From positions 1-23,150 of the forward strand of contig CAYQAJ010000049.1 of NCBI GenBank assembly GCA_964415245.1: a stretch of 23,150 bases of DNA, given 5' to 3'. The notes beneath the pieces were generated by a model. The model had not been told where the DNA came from, made no database searches, and saw nothing but the letters and a program-made list of their open reading frames with translations. Positions 13,323-21,536 of this stretch are shown here, piece after piece (the first letter of the stretch is position 1; the number at the start of each line of letters is the position of its first letter). The position numbers were made by a program, and so were the translations under genes. This stretch comes from CAYQAJ01 sp964415245 (lineage in GTDB: Bacteria; Planctomycetota; Planctomycetia; Pirellulales; Pirellulaceae).

Positions 13323-16300
13323 TTAATCCAAGAAGCGAAACTCGGTCGACGCGAACAGGCCGTGACACAGGTTGGTCCACGCCGCGAGTTCCGAGCCCTC
13401 ACTGGCAGCGCGTGAATCGCGGCTAGCCGTCCGACACTCGTCCAGATACGCGAGCGACCACTCCATCTCACGCTCGTCGGGCATGCGGCCGAAAACTTGC
13501 AAGTATAATCGCGTCACTCGCGCAGCTTCGTCGAGCTGCGACTGGGCTGCCAGCGGTCGAGCCGCTTCTTGTGCGCAGCGGCGCACAAACGGGCTGTTGA
13601 GTAACAGAAGCGCTTGCGCGGGCACCGTCGTTTCGGCGCGGCGGCCGACGACCATTTCCGGATCGGCGAAGTCGAACACTTGCAGAATTGGCGGCAACTC
13701 GCCGCGGACGATCGGCAGGTAGACGCTGCGGCAGGTCGCCGCGTCGGTATCGAGGGCGTTGTCGTCGCCATCTTTCACCGCCGTTTCACCCAACGACGCG
13801 ACCGGCGACTCGTGGCGCGAAAGGTCCAATTGCCCGTTTACGGCGAGCATCGTGTCGCGGATCACCTCGGCATCCAGTCGGCGGCGATGGGCCCGCCACA
13901 ACAGCCGGTCTTCCGGATCGGCGGCAGCAGCGGCTGAGGCGGTGCTCTCGTCGGCCTGAGTGCTCGATTGATACGCGCGGCTGAGCACAATGGCCCGCGC
14001 GATCGCCTTTACCGACCAGCCGTCGTCCGTCAGTTGCAGCGCCAGGTAGTCCAAGAGCTCGGGATGGCTGGGCCGCTGGCCCTGGGTGCCGAAGTTGTCG
14101 ACGCTGCGCACCAGCCCCTCTCCCCAAAGGTGCTGCCAGATGCGGTTGACCGCCACTCGCGCCGTGAGCGGGTTTTCGCGGTTGGCGATCCATCGAGCCA
14201 GCTCCAACCGACCGCTTTGATCTGGCGCAATGTTGGGGGAAACGGCCGGCGCCACGGCGGAGACGAAGCCGCGTGGCACTTCGTCGCCGAGCTGGTGGAT
14301 GTCGCCGCGGCGATGGATGCGGCAAGGGCCGGGGTCGGAAACATCCTCGATCGCCATGGCAACGGGTGGTGGAGGCGGCGCGTTCTTCTTGAGCGCTTCG
14401 AGTTGCGACTCTTGCTCCTTGATGCTGCCCGCCACCCGAGCGATTTGGCCGGCCAACTCTTTTGCCTCGCGGGAAGAGTCGGACTCCGAGGACGCCGAGC
14501 CCTCGGCGAGTGCCGCAGCGGCGGCGTCCTCGGCGTCCGTTTCCAAGAGCGCAAGGGGCACAAACTGCACCGCGTCGGCAATGACATGGAAGCCCTCGGT
14601 GTCGGCGTTGGAGATCGTCACTTCAGCCGCCATCTCTGGATCGAATCGAAATCGGCCGATCGGTTTGAACAACCCATTGATCGGCGGCGCCTCGACCTGG
14701 TTTACGTGCAGCGTCTCGGTCCCCTCGGCGTGTCGCACCACAACGGGCACGCGCGTGCAGCGTCCGTTACCCCCCGTGTACGAGATGCGAACCTCGTACA
14801 CGCCTGGCTCAGGTAGCTTCGCGGAGAACGTGACCGACTTTTCTCCCTTGCCGGTGCGGTCATCGTGAATGTACCCTTTGCCGACGTACGTGGGATTGTA
14901 CGTCGAGTCCTTCCATTGGCCGACCAGCATGGCCTGGGTGTCGTCGACCACGACGCCCGCGAGCTGCGCGGTTCTCCGCATCGATTCGGCGAGTTGTTCG
15001 AGCCGCTTCAGCTCCTCGCGGTCTTTCTTCAGCGGCTCTTCGAGGGCGGCGACTGCCTGGCGGTGTTCTTCGAGAGCGGCGGCGTGTGCTTCGTCGATTG
15101 GCAGGGGGCGCTCCTTCCATCCCGACACGAACACGTTGTTGAGCTTGATGCCTTCGAGCGTTTGCGTGCTGCGAAAGATGCCCGACAGCGCATAGTAATC
15201 GGCTGTGGGAATGGGATCGAATTTGTGGTCGTGACAGCGCGCGCAGCCGAGCGTAAGGCCGAGAAAGGCGCGACCCGTGGTGTCGATCTGTTCGTCGACC
15301 ACGTCCATCCGTAGCTTCTCTTTGTCGCGCTCGCTGAGCATCTTGGGGCCCAGCGCCAAAAAGCCGGTGGCGATGAGCTGCCGGGCCCGCTGATCGTCGT
15401 CGCTGGCCGGGAGCAAATCGCCGGCAAGCTGCTCGACGATGAATTGGTCCAGCGGCATGTCGGCGTTCAGCGCGTCGATCACCCAATTACGGTACCGCCA
15501 AGCCTGGTGGAAGGTAAGGTTCTGATCCAGCCCATTCGAGTCGGCGTACCGCGCCACGTCGAGCCAATGCCGCCCCCAGCGCTCGCCGAATCGAGGCGAC
15601 GCCAGCAGCCGATCGACGACGCGCTCCCAGGCGTCGGGCGATTCGTCGGCCAGAAAGGCGCTAATCTCCTCCGGCGTGGGAGGGAGCCCGATAAGGTCGC
15701 AGTAGACGCGACGCAGCAACACGGCTTTGCTTGCCCGCGGGGCCGGTTGCAGACCCGCCGCTTCCAGCCGGGCCAGGACGAATTGGTCGATCGGGCCGTG
15801 CGACCACTCGGAGTCCCGCACTTCGGGCGCCGACGCGCGCTGCGGTGCTTGCAGCGACCACAATTCGGCTCGCCCGCCGTTGTTCGACTCCCCGGCGGTG
15901 GCGGTGTCTTCGCCCGCGCGCGGGTCGGGCGCGCCCATCGTGACCCATTTCTCGAAATCGGCGATTACCTTCTCGGACAGCTTGCCGTCGGGAGGCATCT
16001 GATAGTCTTCGTCTTCGTAGCGAATGGCCCGCAACAAGAAGCTATTCTCCACATCGCCGGGAACGACGGCCGGTCCGTTGTACCCGCCCTTACGGACTCC
16101 TTCGCGCGTGTCGAGCCGCAGACCACTTTTCAAGTCGTCCGCCCGGGCCGAGTGGCATTCGAAGCAATGTACCGCCAGCACGGGGCGAATTCTCTTTTCG
16201 AAGAATTCGAGATCGGCGGCGCTGACGGCCTCGGTTGACGGAGAGTTCGCCGTTTCCTCCTGAGGGGATTGGGCAACTGCCGGCCGCGCGCACCACAACA

Positions 16301-16352
16301 CGAGCCCCAGTAGAAATGCGAAAGCGGCAAGTCGTAAGCCAGGCTGCATCAT
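13323..16352 (-). CDS. PSCyt1-DUF1549-DUF1553 protein with a golvesin/Xly CBD-like insert
   Basis: This is a large secreted protein of the planctomycete PSCyt/PSD type; the biochemical role of the family is unknown. From the ATG at 16352 there are 1009 residues. A signal peptide (about 1-28, LAAFAFLLGLVLWC...AVA) is followed by PSCyt1 (about 45-145) with a heme c motif CFECH (63-67). DUF1549 (about 185-395) holds a second CxxCH, CARCH (370-374), in GCARCHDHKFDPI. A beta-rich domain (about 465-600; QWKDSTYNPTYVGKGYIHDD, then PGVYEVRISYTGG) resembles golvesin/xanthan-lyase CBD-like modules. A charged helix (about 628-657, likely coiled coil), a PPPPP linker and DUF1553 (about 713-990; RVAVNRIWQHLWGEGLVRSVDNFG) follow. 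The frame is open upstream to 16487, but the signal peptide fixes the start near 16352 (or the next codon, 16349). Confidence 0.92.
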   Translation of the reverse strand: MMQPGLRLAAFAFLLGLVLWCARPAVAQSPQEETANSPSTEAVSAADLEFFEKRIRPVLAVHCFECHSARADDLKSGLRLDTREGVRKGGYNGPAVVPGDVENSFLLRAIRYEDEDYQMPPDGKLSEKVIADFEKWVTMGAPDPRAGEDTATAGESNNGGRAELWSLQAPQRASAPEVRDSEWSHGPIDQFVLARLEAAGLQPAPRASKAVLLRRVYCDLIGLPPTPEEISAFLADESPDAWERVVDRLLASPRFGERWGRHWLDVARYADSNGLDQNLTFHQAWRYRNWVIDALNADMPLDQFIVEQLAGDLLPASDDDQRARQLIATGFLALGPKMLSERDKEKLRMDVVDEQIDTTGRAFLGLTLGCARCHDHKFDPIPTADYYALSGIFRSTQTLEGIKLNNVFVSGWKERPLPIDEAHAAALEEHRQAVAALEEPLKKDREELKRLEQLAESMRRTAQLAGVVVDDTQAMLVGQWKDSTYNPTYVGKGYIHDDRTGKGEKSVTFSAKLPEPGVYEVRISYTGGNGRCTRVPVVVRHAEGTETLHVNQVEAPPINGLFKPIGRFRFDPEMAAEVTISNADTEGFHVIADAVQFVPLALLETDAEDAAAAALAEGSASSESDSSREAKELAGQIARVAGSIKEQESQLEALKKNAPPPPPVAMAIEDVSDPGPCRIHRRGDIHQLGDEVPRGFVSAVAPAVSPNIAPDQSGRLELARWIANRENPLTARVAVNRIWQHLWGEGLVRSVDNFGTQGQRPSHPELLDYLALQLTDDGWSVKAIARAIVLSRAYQSSTQADESTASAAAAADPEDRLLWRAHRRRLDAEVIRDTMLAVNGQLDLSRHESPVASLGETAVKDGDDNALDTDAATCRSVYLPIVRGELPPILQVFDFADPEMVVGRRAETTVPAQALLLLNSPFVRRCAQEAARPLAAQSQLDEAARVTRLYLQVFGRMPDEREMEWSLAYLDECRTASRDSRAASEGSELAAWTNLCHGLFASTEFRFLD

Positions 16353-16526
16353 GGCCTCAAGCGCCACAGGCACACGACGCCCATGCGAAGGGGTGCAATA
16401 GTACGGCGATTCGACGGGCGAATCGGCCGCTGCTTCGTTCGGCAATTCGGCACGGCCATTAAACCACAATCGCGCGGCCTGCGGCAACGCACTGATCGGA
16501 TCGCGCAGCGAATGCAGTATTTCCCG

Positions 16527-18203
16527 TTAGGGAAACAGCGCCTCGGCCAGCGGTTCCTCGACGTTGGCGGCCGGGGGCTCAATGACCAGGATTCGCGCAA
16601 GCGTGGCAGCCAGCGCGGCGGGGCTCACGGGCCGATCGAATCGGCCGGGACTGATGCCGCTCCCCATCAGCAACAGCGGAACGTGTGAATCGTAGTTCCA
16701 GGGAGCACCGTGCGTGGCGGCCGACGATCCGTTGATGTCATAGGGAGACATTACGAACAGCACGTCGCCGCTACGGCGAGGATGGTATGCCAGACGCATC
16801 GCTTCGTCGAGGCCCCCGCCGCCGCTTCCACTTAACAGTTGCTCTCGCGTTGCGGCGGCCACCACGGATGACTGCTCCAGCAGCCAGTCGCGCACGATGC
16901 GCTGCGCCTCGATGTAGCGGTCGCCTTGAAGCGACTTGTGGTCACGGTGGAGAAACACCTCGTGATCCCGTACGGTTTCAACGAGCGCCGGTTCGCTTTC
17001 CGCCACCCCGAGCGCCTCCCGCAGAACTTTTTCGAGTTGTTCCTTCATCTTGCCCACGCTGCCCAGCGGATTGCGCGCCGCGGGCAGCTTCCTTTCCCGC
17101 GCAAATTCGGGGTTGGGGGCCACACCATGATCGGCCGATAGCGCCATTGTCCACTGTCCTTCGCCGACTTGCTTGTCGAGATAGCGGGCCAGCTCGCCCA
17201 GTTGCACGTCGGTGCGGTAGCACATGTCTTCGACTTCCAGGCTGTACGGGCCGAAGGCGTGTCCCACGTAGTCGTTCGAGGACAAGTTGATCGCCAGGAT
17301 GTCGGGCACGTCGTCGCTTCCCAGCTCCTCGCCGACGATGATCTCCCGCGCGGCCAGCAGCGTGAGCGAGTTGCCCGCCGGTGAAGTAGTCACTTGATTG
17401 TAGTAATGCGGGTCGTTGGCCGAAGATAGGCGGTGGGGAAAGGCCCGAGTCATGCCGGCGGGCGGCTTTTCCAGCGGGCTGTCGTCGTCGCGGTGATGCT
17501 GGTAGCGCGACGCATCCAAGAGCAGCCGCCACTCGCTGTCCGCGTATTGTTCCGCAATATCGCTTTCGTTGAACACGCGCAGGTAGCCCGGCAGGTCGTC
17601 ACGATAGTAGCGGCTGGTGACCCAATTGCCGGTGGCCGAATCGAACCAGTAGGCGGCGTCGGCCGAGTGGCCCGCCATGAGCACGCCGGCGCGATCCTTG
17701 ATGGCCAGCCCGATGACTTTCGCTTTGCCGGCGGTGTCAAGCTTCAGCACGTCGCCCAGCGTGTCGACCAATAGCGACCGCGGCGAAATGCCGTCTTCCT
17801 TCTTTCCGCCGATCGTGGGGTAGTCGGCATCCGCGACGCAGTAGACTCCCTTGCCGCGCGTGCGGTCGTACCAGTCGTTGCCCACGATGCCGTTGGTGTT
17901 GGGATAGGCCCCGGTCAGGAACACCGAATGGCCCGGTCCGGTGAGCGTGAACGCGTGCCGATGGTGGCAGTTGGTGAATACCGCCCCCGTCTCCTCGAAC
18001 CGCCGGAAGATGCCGTCCGGGCTGTAGTTGTCGTGGAACCGATCCAGATAGGCGTACGCGAACTGGTCGACGCTCACCACCACGACCAGCCGCGGTGGAC
18101 TCGTTCCTTCGTCGCCGCGAGCTGCTGATGTTGAGAAGCACGCGGCGACGAACAGCGCCAGACAGCAGGCGAAGCGAACAACTCTGCGTACAATCGTGGT
18201 CAC
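16527..18203 (-). CDS. PafA-like alkaline phosphatase (type I phosphodiesterase/nucleotide pyrophosphatase superfamily)
   Basis: This is a secreted two-zinc phosphomonoesterase of the PafA type. The GTG at 18203 gives 558 residues and has GGGAG 7 nt upstream. A hydrophobic N terminus (about 10-29) is a signal peptide; VAAC at 19-22 fits a lipobox, so a lipoprotein is possible. Catalytic set by comparison with PafA: zinc ligand Asp46 (VSVDQF), nucleophile Thr88 in TLTGPGHS, Asn109 in GNDWYD, the Lys-x-Arg pair K169/R171 (IKDRAG), Asp311/His315 (NDYVGH), Asp358/His359 (SADHG) and His506 (DSHVPLL). The K-x-R pair favours phosphomonoesters over diesters. The frame stays open upstream into the GntP gene, but that part is shadow. 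It stands between the GntP and PSCyt genes, separated by 200 and 174 bp. Confidence 0.92.
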   Translation of the reverse strand: MTTIVRRVVRFACCLALFVAACFSTSAARGDEGTSPPRLVVVVSVDQFAYAYLDRFHDNYSPDGIFRRFEETGAVFTNCHHRHAFTLTGPGHSVFLTGAYPNTNGIVGNDWYDRTRGKGVYCVADADYPTIGGKKEDGISPRSLLVDTLGDVLKLDTAGKAKVIGLAIKDRAGVLMAGHSADAAYWFDSATGNWVTSRYYRDDLPGYLRVFNESDIAEQYADSEWRLLLDASRYQHHRDDDSPLEKPPAGMTRAFPHRLSSANDPHYYNQVTTSPAGNSLTLLAAREIIVGEELGSDDVPDILAINLSSNDYVGHAFGPYSLEVEDMCYRTDVQLGELARYLDKQVGEGQWTMALSADHGVAPNPEFARERKLPAARNPLGSVGKMKEQLEKVLREALGVAESEPALVETVRDHEVFLHRDHKSLQGDRYIEAQRIVRDWLLEQSSVVAAATREQLLSGSGGGGLDEAMRLAYHPRRSGDVLFVMSPYDINGSSAATHGAPWNYDSHVPLLLMGSGISPGRFDRPVSPAALAATLARILVIEPPAANVEEPLAEALFP

Positions 18204-18403
18204 GGTCCGGCTCCCATCAAAAGTTCTCGTTGCACGCCTATCGTAGTTGTGGCATCGGGCGCGGGCAACAAAACCGTCGGGGACTGGCTCATTTTGCGAG
18301 GCGAGTCGCGACGGAATCACGTTACGGTGTTGGCCGAGCAAAATGTGCCTGTCCCCTTTTGCCGAGCCCCTTTTCATTGGCCGAAACATTCGTTGGATCA
18401 AGC
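18204..18403. other. Spacer between the GntP and alkaline phosphatase genes
   Basis: This 200-bp spacer contains the phosphatase ribosome site (CTCCC at 18211-18215, minus strand GGGAG). It also holds CCTGTCCCCTTTT (18348-18360), which resembles part of the RAYT inverted repeat, and a GCCGAGC direct repeat (18334-18340, 18361-18367). No gene and no clear terminator are seen. Confidence 0.5.
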
Positions 18404-20146
18404 CTAAACCAACGGGAAGACGGCCGCGCCGATCAGTGTCACGATCAAACCTACCACGCCCATCACCACGCTCATCGGCGAAATGAACCTGAGCCCCTCG
18501 GCTTCTGTCATGCCGCTCATTTTGCAGATCACCCAGAAACCGCTGTCGTTCATCCAGGCGATGGGCTTGGAGCCGCAGCCGATGGCCAGAGCCAGATACA
18601 CCGGGTGAAAGCCCAGTTGCCCGGATTCGGCTAGCCCCGACAGAATTCCCACCGCCGTAATCATGGCCACCGTGGCAGAACCCTGCGCCGTACGCACGAT
18701 GGTCGTCACCAGGAAAGCCAGCACGATCAACAGTAGCGACGCACCCTGGGGCATCTTCTCGATCAGCTCGGCCACGGAGGTCTGTTGTAGTGCCCCACCG
18801 AATGCCCCTCCGCCCGCCGTGATCAGGATGATTACGCCGCCGCTGGCCAGGGCCGCCTGCACGGAACCGGATAACTCCTTCAGGCTCGACCGCTTTTGCC
18901 ACAACAGCATGGCCAGCGCAATCGCCGCGGCGAGAATCAGCGCGATGTTCTTGTTGCCCAACACGTCGACCGTCGATTGGAATGCGACGGGCAACGTGAC
19001 TGCAAAGGATTTGAGCACCGTCGAAGCGGCGATCAGCACCACCGGCAGCACGATGGGCGAGAGCGACAGCCATAGCGGAGGCAGCTCGCGCGTCGGGCGC
19101 TGCGACAGCGCGGCAAGGTCGCTGAGCGAGAAGTCGGGCGACTCGCGCAGTGGCAGGTCGTACCGCCGGTTGGCCAGCACGGCAAACAGGTAGCCTGATG
19201 CGCTGGTGAAGAGTCCCACCGCGCAGCCGGCCAGGATCATCACGCCCAGGTCGACGCCAAGCTGGCCAGCGACAAACAGCGGACCCGGCGTGGGGGGTAC
19301 CAGTGAATGCGCCATGCTCGCCCCGGCCACGATGGTCAGCACATAGAGAAGATAGTGGCGGCCCGTGCGCAACCGCAGCGCCTTGCCCAGCGGGATCATC
19401 AGGTAGAACACGGTATCGAAGAACACCGGTATGCCCAACAGAAAGCCGCTGGTGAGGAAGGCCAGCGGCGCGCCCGGCTCGCCGAAGATGCGCATGGCGA
19501 ACCGCACGATGCGGTCGGCCGCGCCGCTGTCGAGCAGACACTTGCCGATAATCGCCGCCATGGCGATCAGAATGCCGATGCTGGCGCACGTGCGTCCGAA
19601 TGCCGAAGCCACCCGCTCGCCGACCGTTTCTTCTGACGCATTGCGGGCCGCCCGGCTGGCCAGAGGGTGAATCACGACGTCGCCGGGCTCGATGGAAGGG
19701 GGCGGAGCAGGCGTGTTCTGCTGAGATTCGACGTCGTCAAGGTTCCCACGTTCCACCGCCGTTGATATGACGCGAGCGCTTGCGGTTTCGCGCTCCGCCC
19801 GCCCCTCGGGGGCGAATCGCTCAAACCTCTCAATCTCCGCCAGCGCGATCGTTTTCAGCGCGCCATCGGCATCAGCGCGCTGGATGAGATATCGCATACC
19901 CGGCCGCGCCCCCGATTTGCTGGTTAGCGCAAGGCGCAAGTGCACGTCCTGCGAGTCTTCGTCGAGAACGGCCAGAATCCGCACGGCCCGCTTTCGCGAT
20001 TCGTGCCGCTCGATGGCCTGCGGCGGAGTGAGCGCGCCGACGACGATTGCCGCGAGAATGAGCGCCAAAAACGCGTGCAGCCGGAACACCAGCACGCCCA
20101 CGATCACAATCGCCACGCCAACAAGCACAATGGCAAGCGAGAGCAT
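18404..20146 (-). CDS. GntP-family permease with a large soluble insertion
   Basis: GntP permeases are proton symporters for gluconate and related sugar acids or hydroxy acids in the inner membrane. From the ATG at 20146 there are 580 residues, against about 440-450 normally. Family features: N-terminal helices (about 2-37), TPPQAIE, then TVGERVASAFGRTCASIGIL (174-193) leading into IGKCLLDSGAADRI, SGFLLGIPVFFDTVFYLMIP, SLVPPTPGPL, and C-terminal RTAQGSATVAM and GCGSKPIAWMNDSGFW, all intact. Residues about 45-173 are an inserted hydrophilic segment with a beta-barrel-like pattern (GARPGMRYLIQRA ... IALAEIERFE ... PGDVVIHP). An upstream in-frame ATG at 20227 would add 27 residues. The ATG used sits right before the first helix. 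The substrate cannot be read from sequence. Confidence 0.92.
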   Translation of the reverse strand: MLSLAIVLVGVAIVIVGVLVFRLHAFLALILAAIVVGALTPPQAIERHESRKRAVRILAVLDEDSQDVHLRLALTSKSGARPGMRYLIQRADADGALKTIALAEIERFERFAPEGRAERETASARVISTAVERGNLDDVESQQNTPAPPPSIEPGDVVIHPLASRAARNASEETVGERVASAFGRTCASIGILIAMAAIIGKCLLDSGAADRIVRFAMRIFGEPGAPLAFLTSGFLLGIPVFFDTVFYLMIPLGKALRLRTGRHYLLYVLTIVAGASMAHSLVPPTPGPLFVAGQLGVDLGVMILAGCAVGLFTSASGYLFAVLANRRYDLPLRESPDFSLSDLAALSQRPTRELPPLWLSLSPIVLPVVLIAASTVLKSFAVTLPVAFQSTVDVLGNKNIALILAAAIALAMLLWQKRSSLKELSGSVQAALASGGVIILITAGGGAFGGALQQTSVAELIEKMPQGASLLLIVLAFLVTTIVRTAQGSATVAMITAVGILSGLAESGQLGFHPVYLALAIGCGSKPIAWMNDSGFWVICKMSGMTEAEGLRFISPMSVVMGVVGLIVTLIGAAVFPLV

Positions 20147-20245
20147 GAGGTGATTCCCGGCGAAATGTCGCAACGCGGCCCGCAGTGCCCAGAGAATAAC
20201 ATACCCGCGGTCCGATAGCCGCCACATTCATGTGGCGCTCGGCCG

Positions 20246-20345
20246 NNNNNNNNNNNNNNNNNNNNNNNNNNNNNNNNNNNNNNNNNNNNNNNNNNNNNNN
20301 NNNNNNNNNNNNNNNNNNNNNNNNNNNNNNNNNNNNNNNNNNNNN
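20246..20345. other. Scaffold gap (100 N)
   Basis: One hundred N bases, a standard placeholder length, so the true distance is unknown. The gap removes the start of the AmrS-type gene and most of the sequence upstream of it. Confidence 0.98.
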
Positions 20346-21431
20346 CTCGTCGATTCGAGCATCGTTCCCACCCGCTACTGGCACAAGCTGGACGACGGCC
20401 GCATCCAGTGCGACTTGTGCCCACGGTACTGCAAGCTGCACGAGGGGCAGCGCGGTTTCTGCTTCGTCCGCGCGTGCCAGGACGACGAGATCGTGCTCAC
20501 GACCTATGGCCGATCGAGCGGCTACTGCATCGACCCCATCGAGAAAAAGCCGCTCAACCATTTTCTGCCCGGCACGCCCGTGCTCTCGTTCGGCACGGCC
20601 GGCTGCAACCTGGGGTGCAAATTCTGCCAGAACTGGGACATCAGCAAGTCGCGTGAGATCGACACGCTGGCCGACGCCGCCTCGCCCGAAAAGATCGCCC
20701 GCGTGGCCCGACAGCTCGGCTGTCGCAGCGTGGCGTTCACGTACAACGACCCCGTAATCTTCATGGAATACGCCGTCGACGTGGCCGACGCCTGCCGCGC
20801 GCTCGGGGTAAAAACAGTGGCCGTCACGGCGGGCGAAATCTGCGACGAGCCGCGGGTCGAGTTCTACCGCCACATGGACGCGGCCAACGTCGATCTCAAG
20901 GGTTTCACCGAGCGGTTTTACCACGACATCTGCGCCGGCGAGCTTCAGCCGGTGCTCAATACGCTCGTGTACCTGAAGCGCGAAACGAAAGTGTGGTTCG
21001 AGATCACCAACCTCGTCATCCCCGGCGAGAACGACTCGGACGAGGAGTTCGATGCCATGACCCGCTGGGTCGTCGACGAGCTTGGCCCCGACGTGCCGAT
21101 GCACTTCACGGCCTTCCACCCCGACTTCCGCATGCTCGACAAGCCGCCCACGCCGCCCGCCACACTGGCCCGCGCCCGCCGCATCGCGATCGCCAACGGC
21201 GTGCGATACGCCTACACGGGCAACGTACACGACGGCGACGGCCAGAGCACGTATTGCCACGCATGCGGCAAGTGCGTTATCGGCCGCGACTGGTACGTGC
21301 TGTTCGACTGGAATCTGACCGACGACGGCCGTTGCACGTTTTGCGGCACCCAGTGCGCCGGCGTATTCGACGGACCAGCCGGCGACTGGGGATCGCGGCG
21401 AATGCCGGTGCGACTGCGGGATTACGCGTGA
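20346..21431 (+). CDS. amrS: AmmeMemoRadiSam-system radical SAM enzyme, 5' end lost in gap
   Basis: The visible 361 residues match the AmrS family: a cytosolic radical SAM enzyme usually found with AmrA/AmrB-type (AMMECR1, Memo-like) proteins, with a poorly understood reaction. Seen: the N-terminal YWHKLDDGRIQCDLCPRYC with LHEGQRGFCFVR (11-42), DPIEKKPLNHFLPG (63-76), the radical SAM motif CNLGCKFC (87-94; cysteines 87, 91, 94), NVDLKGF (181-187), and C-terminal cysteine pairs C304/C307/C310 and C330/C333/C337 that could bind another metal. In relatives the start is only a few residues before this YWHKL motif, so only a short piece is missing; no in-frame start codon is visible after the gap. 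The partner genes are not in the window. Confidence 0.88.
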   Translation, partial: LVDSSIVPTRYWHKLDDGRIQCDLCPRYCKLHEGQRGFCFVRACQDDEIVLTTYGRSSGYCIDPIEKKPLNHFLPGTPVLSFGTAGCNLGCKFCQNWDISKSREIDTLADAASPEKIARVARQLGCRSVAFTYNDPVIFMEYAVDVADACRALGVKTVAVTAGEICDEPRVEFYRHMDAANVDLKGFTERFYHDICAGELQPVLNTLVYLKRETKVWFEITNLVIPGENDSDEEFDAMTRWVVDELGPDVPMHFTAFHPDFRMLDKPPTPPATLARARRIAIANGVRYAYTGNVHDGDGQSTYCHACGKCVIGRDWYVLFDWNLTDDGRCTFCGTQCAGVFDGPAGDWGSRRMPVRLRDYA

Positions 21432-21468
21432 GCCGCGCGCTCCGCTTTGCGTCGCGGCTAACCGTCGC

Positions 21469-21536
21469 GAGTCATTCCTTCGTTATTCGGGCTTCGGGCT
21501 TAGTCATTCCTTAGTCATTAGTGCTTCGTCATTCGA
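21469..21536. repeat. Degenerate GTCATT-type spacer repeat
   Basis: GTCATT occurs at 21471, 21503, 21514 and 21529, within longer similar units (AGTCATTCCTT at 21470-21480 and again at 21502-21512). The repeat covers the convergent junction and the last codons of the minus-strand radical SAM gene. Confidence 0.6.

Noticed and set aside
15444..16238. 264-codon plus-strand frame opposite the PSCyt/DUF1549 gene
   Set aside because: Antisense shadow with no motif; the minus-strand gene has a signal peptide, heme motifs and known domains.
18204..19589. N-terminal extension of the alkaline phosphatase through the GntP gene (1020-codon frame)
   Set aside because: The upstream part is an Arg/Gly-rich shadow of GntP; the signal peptide and GGGAG ribosome site fix the start at 18203.
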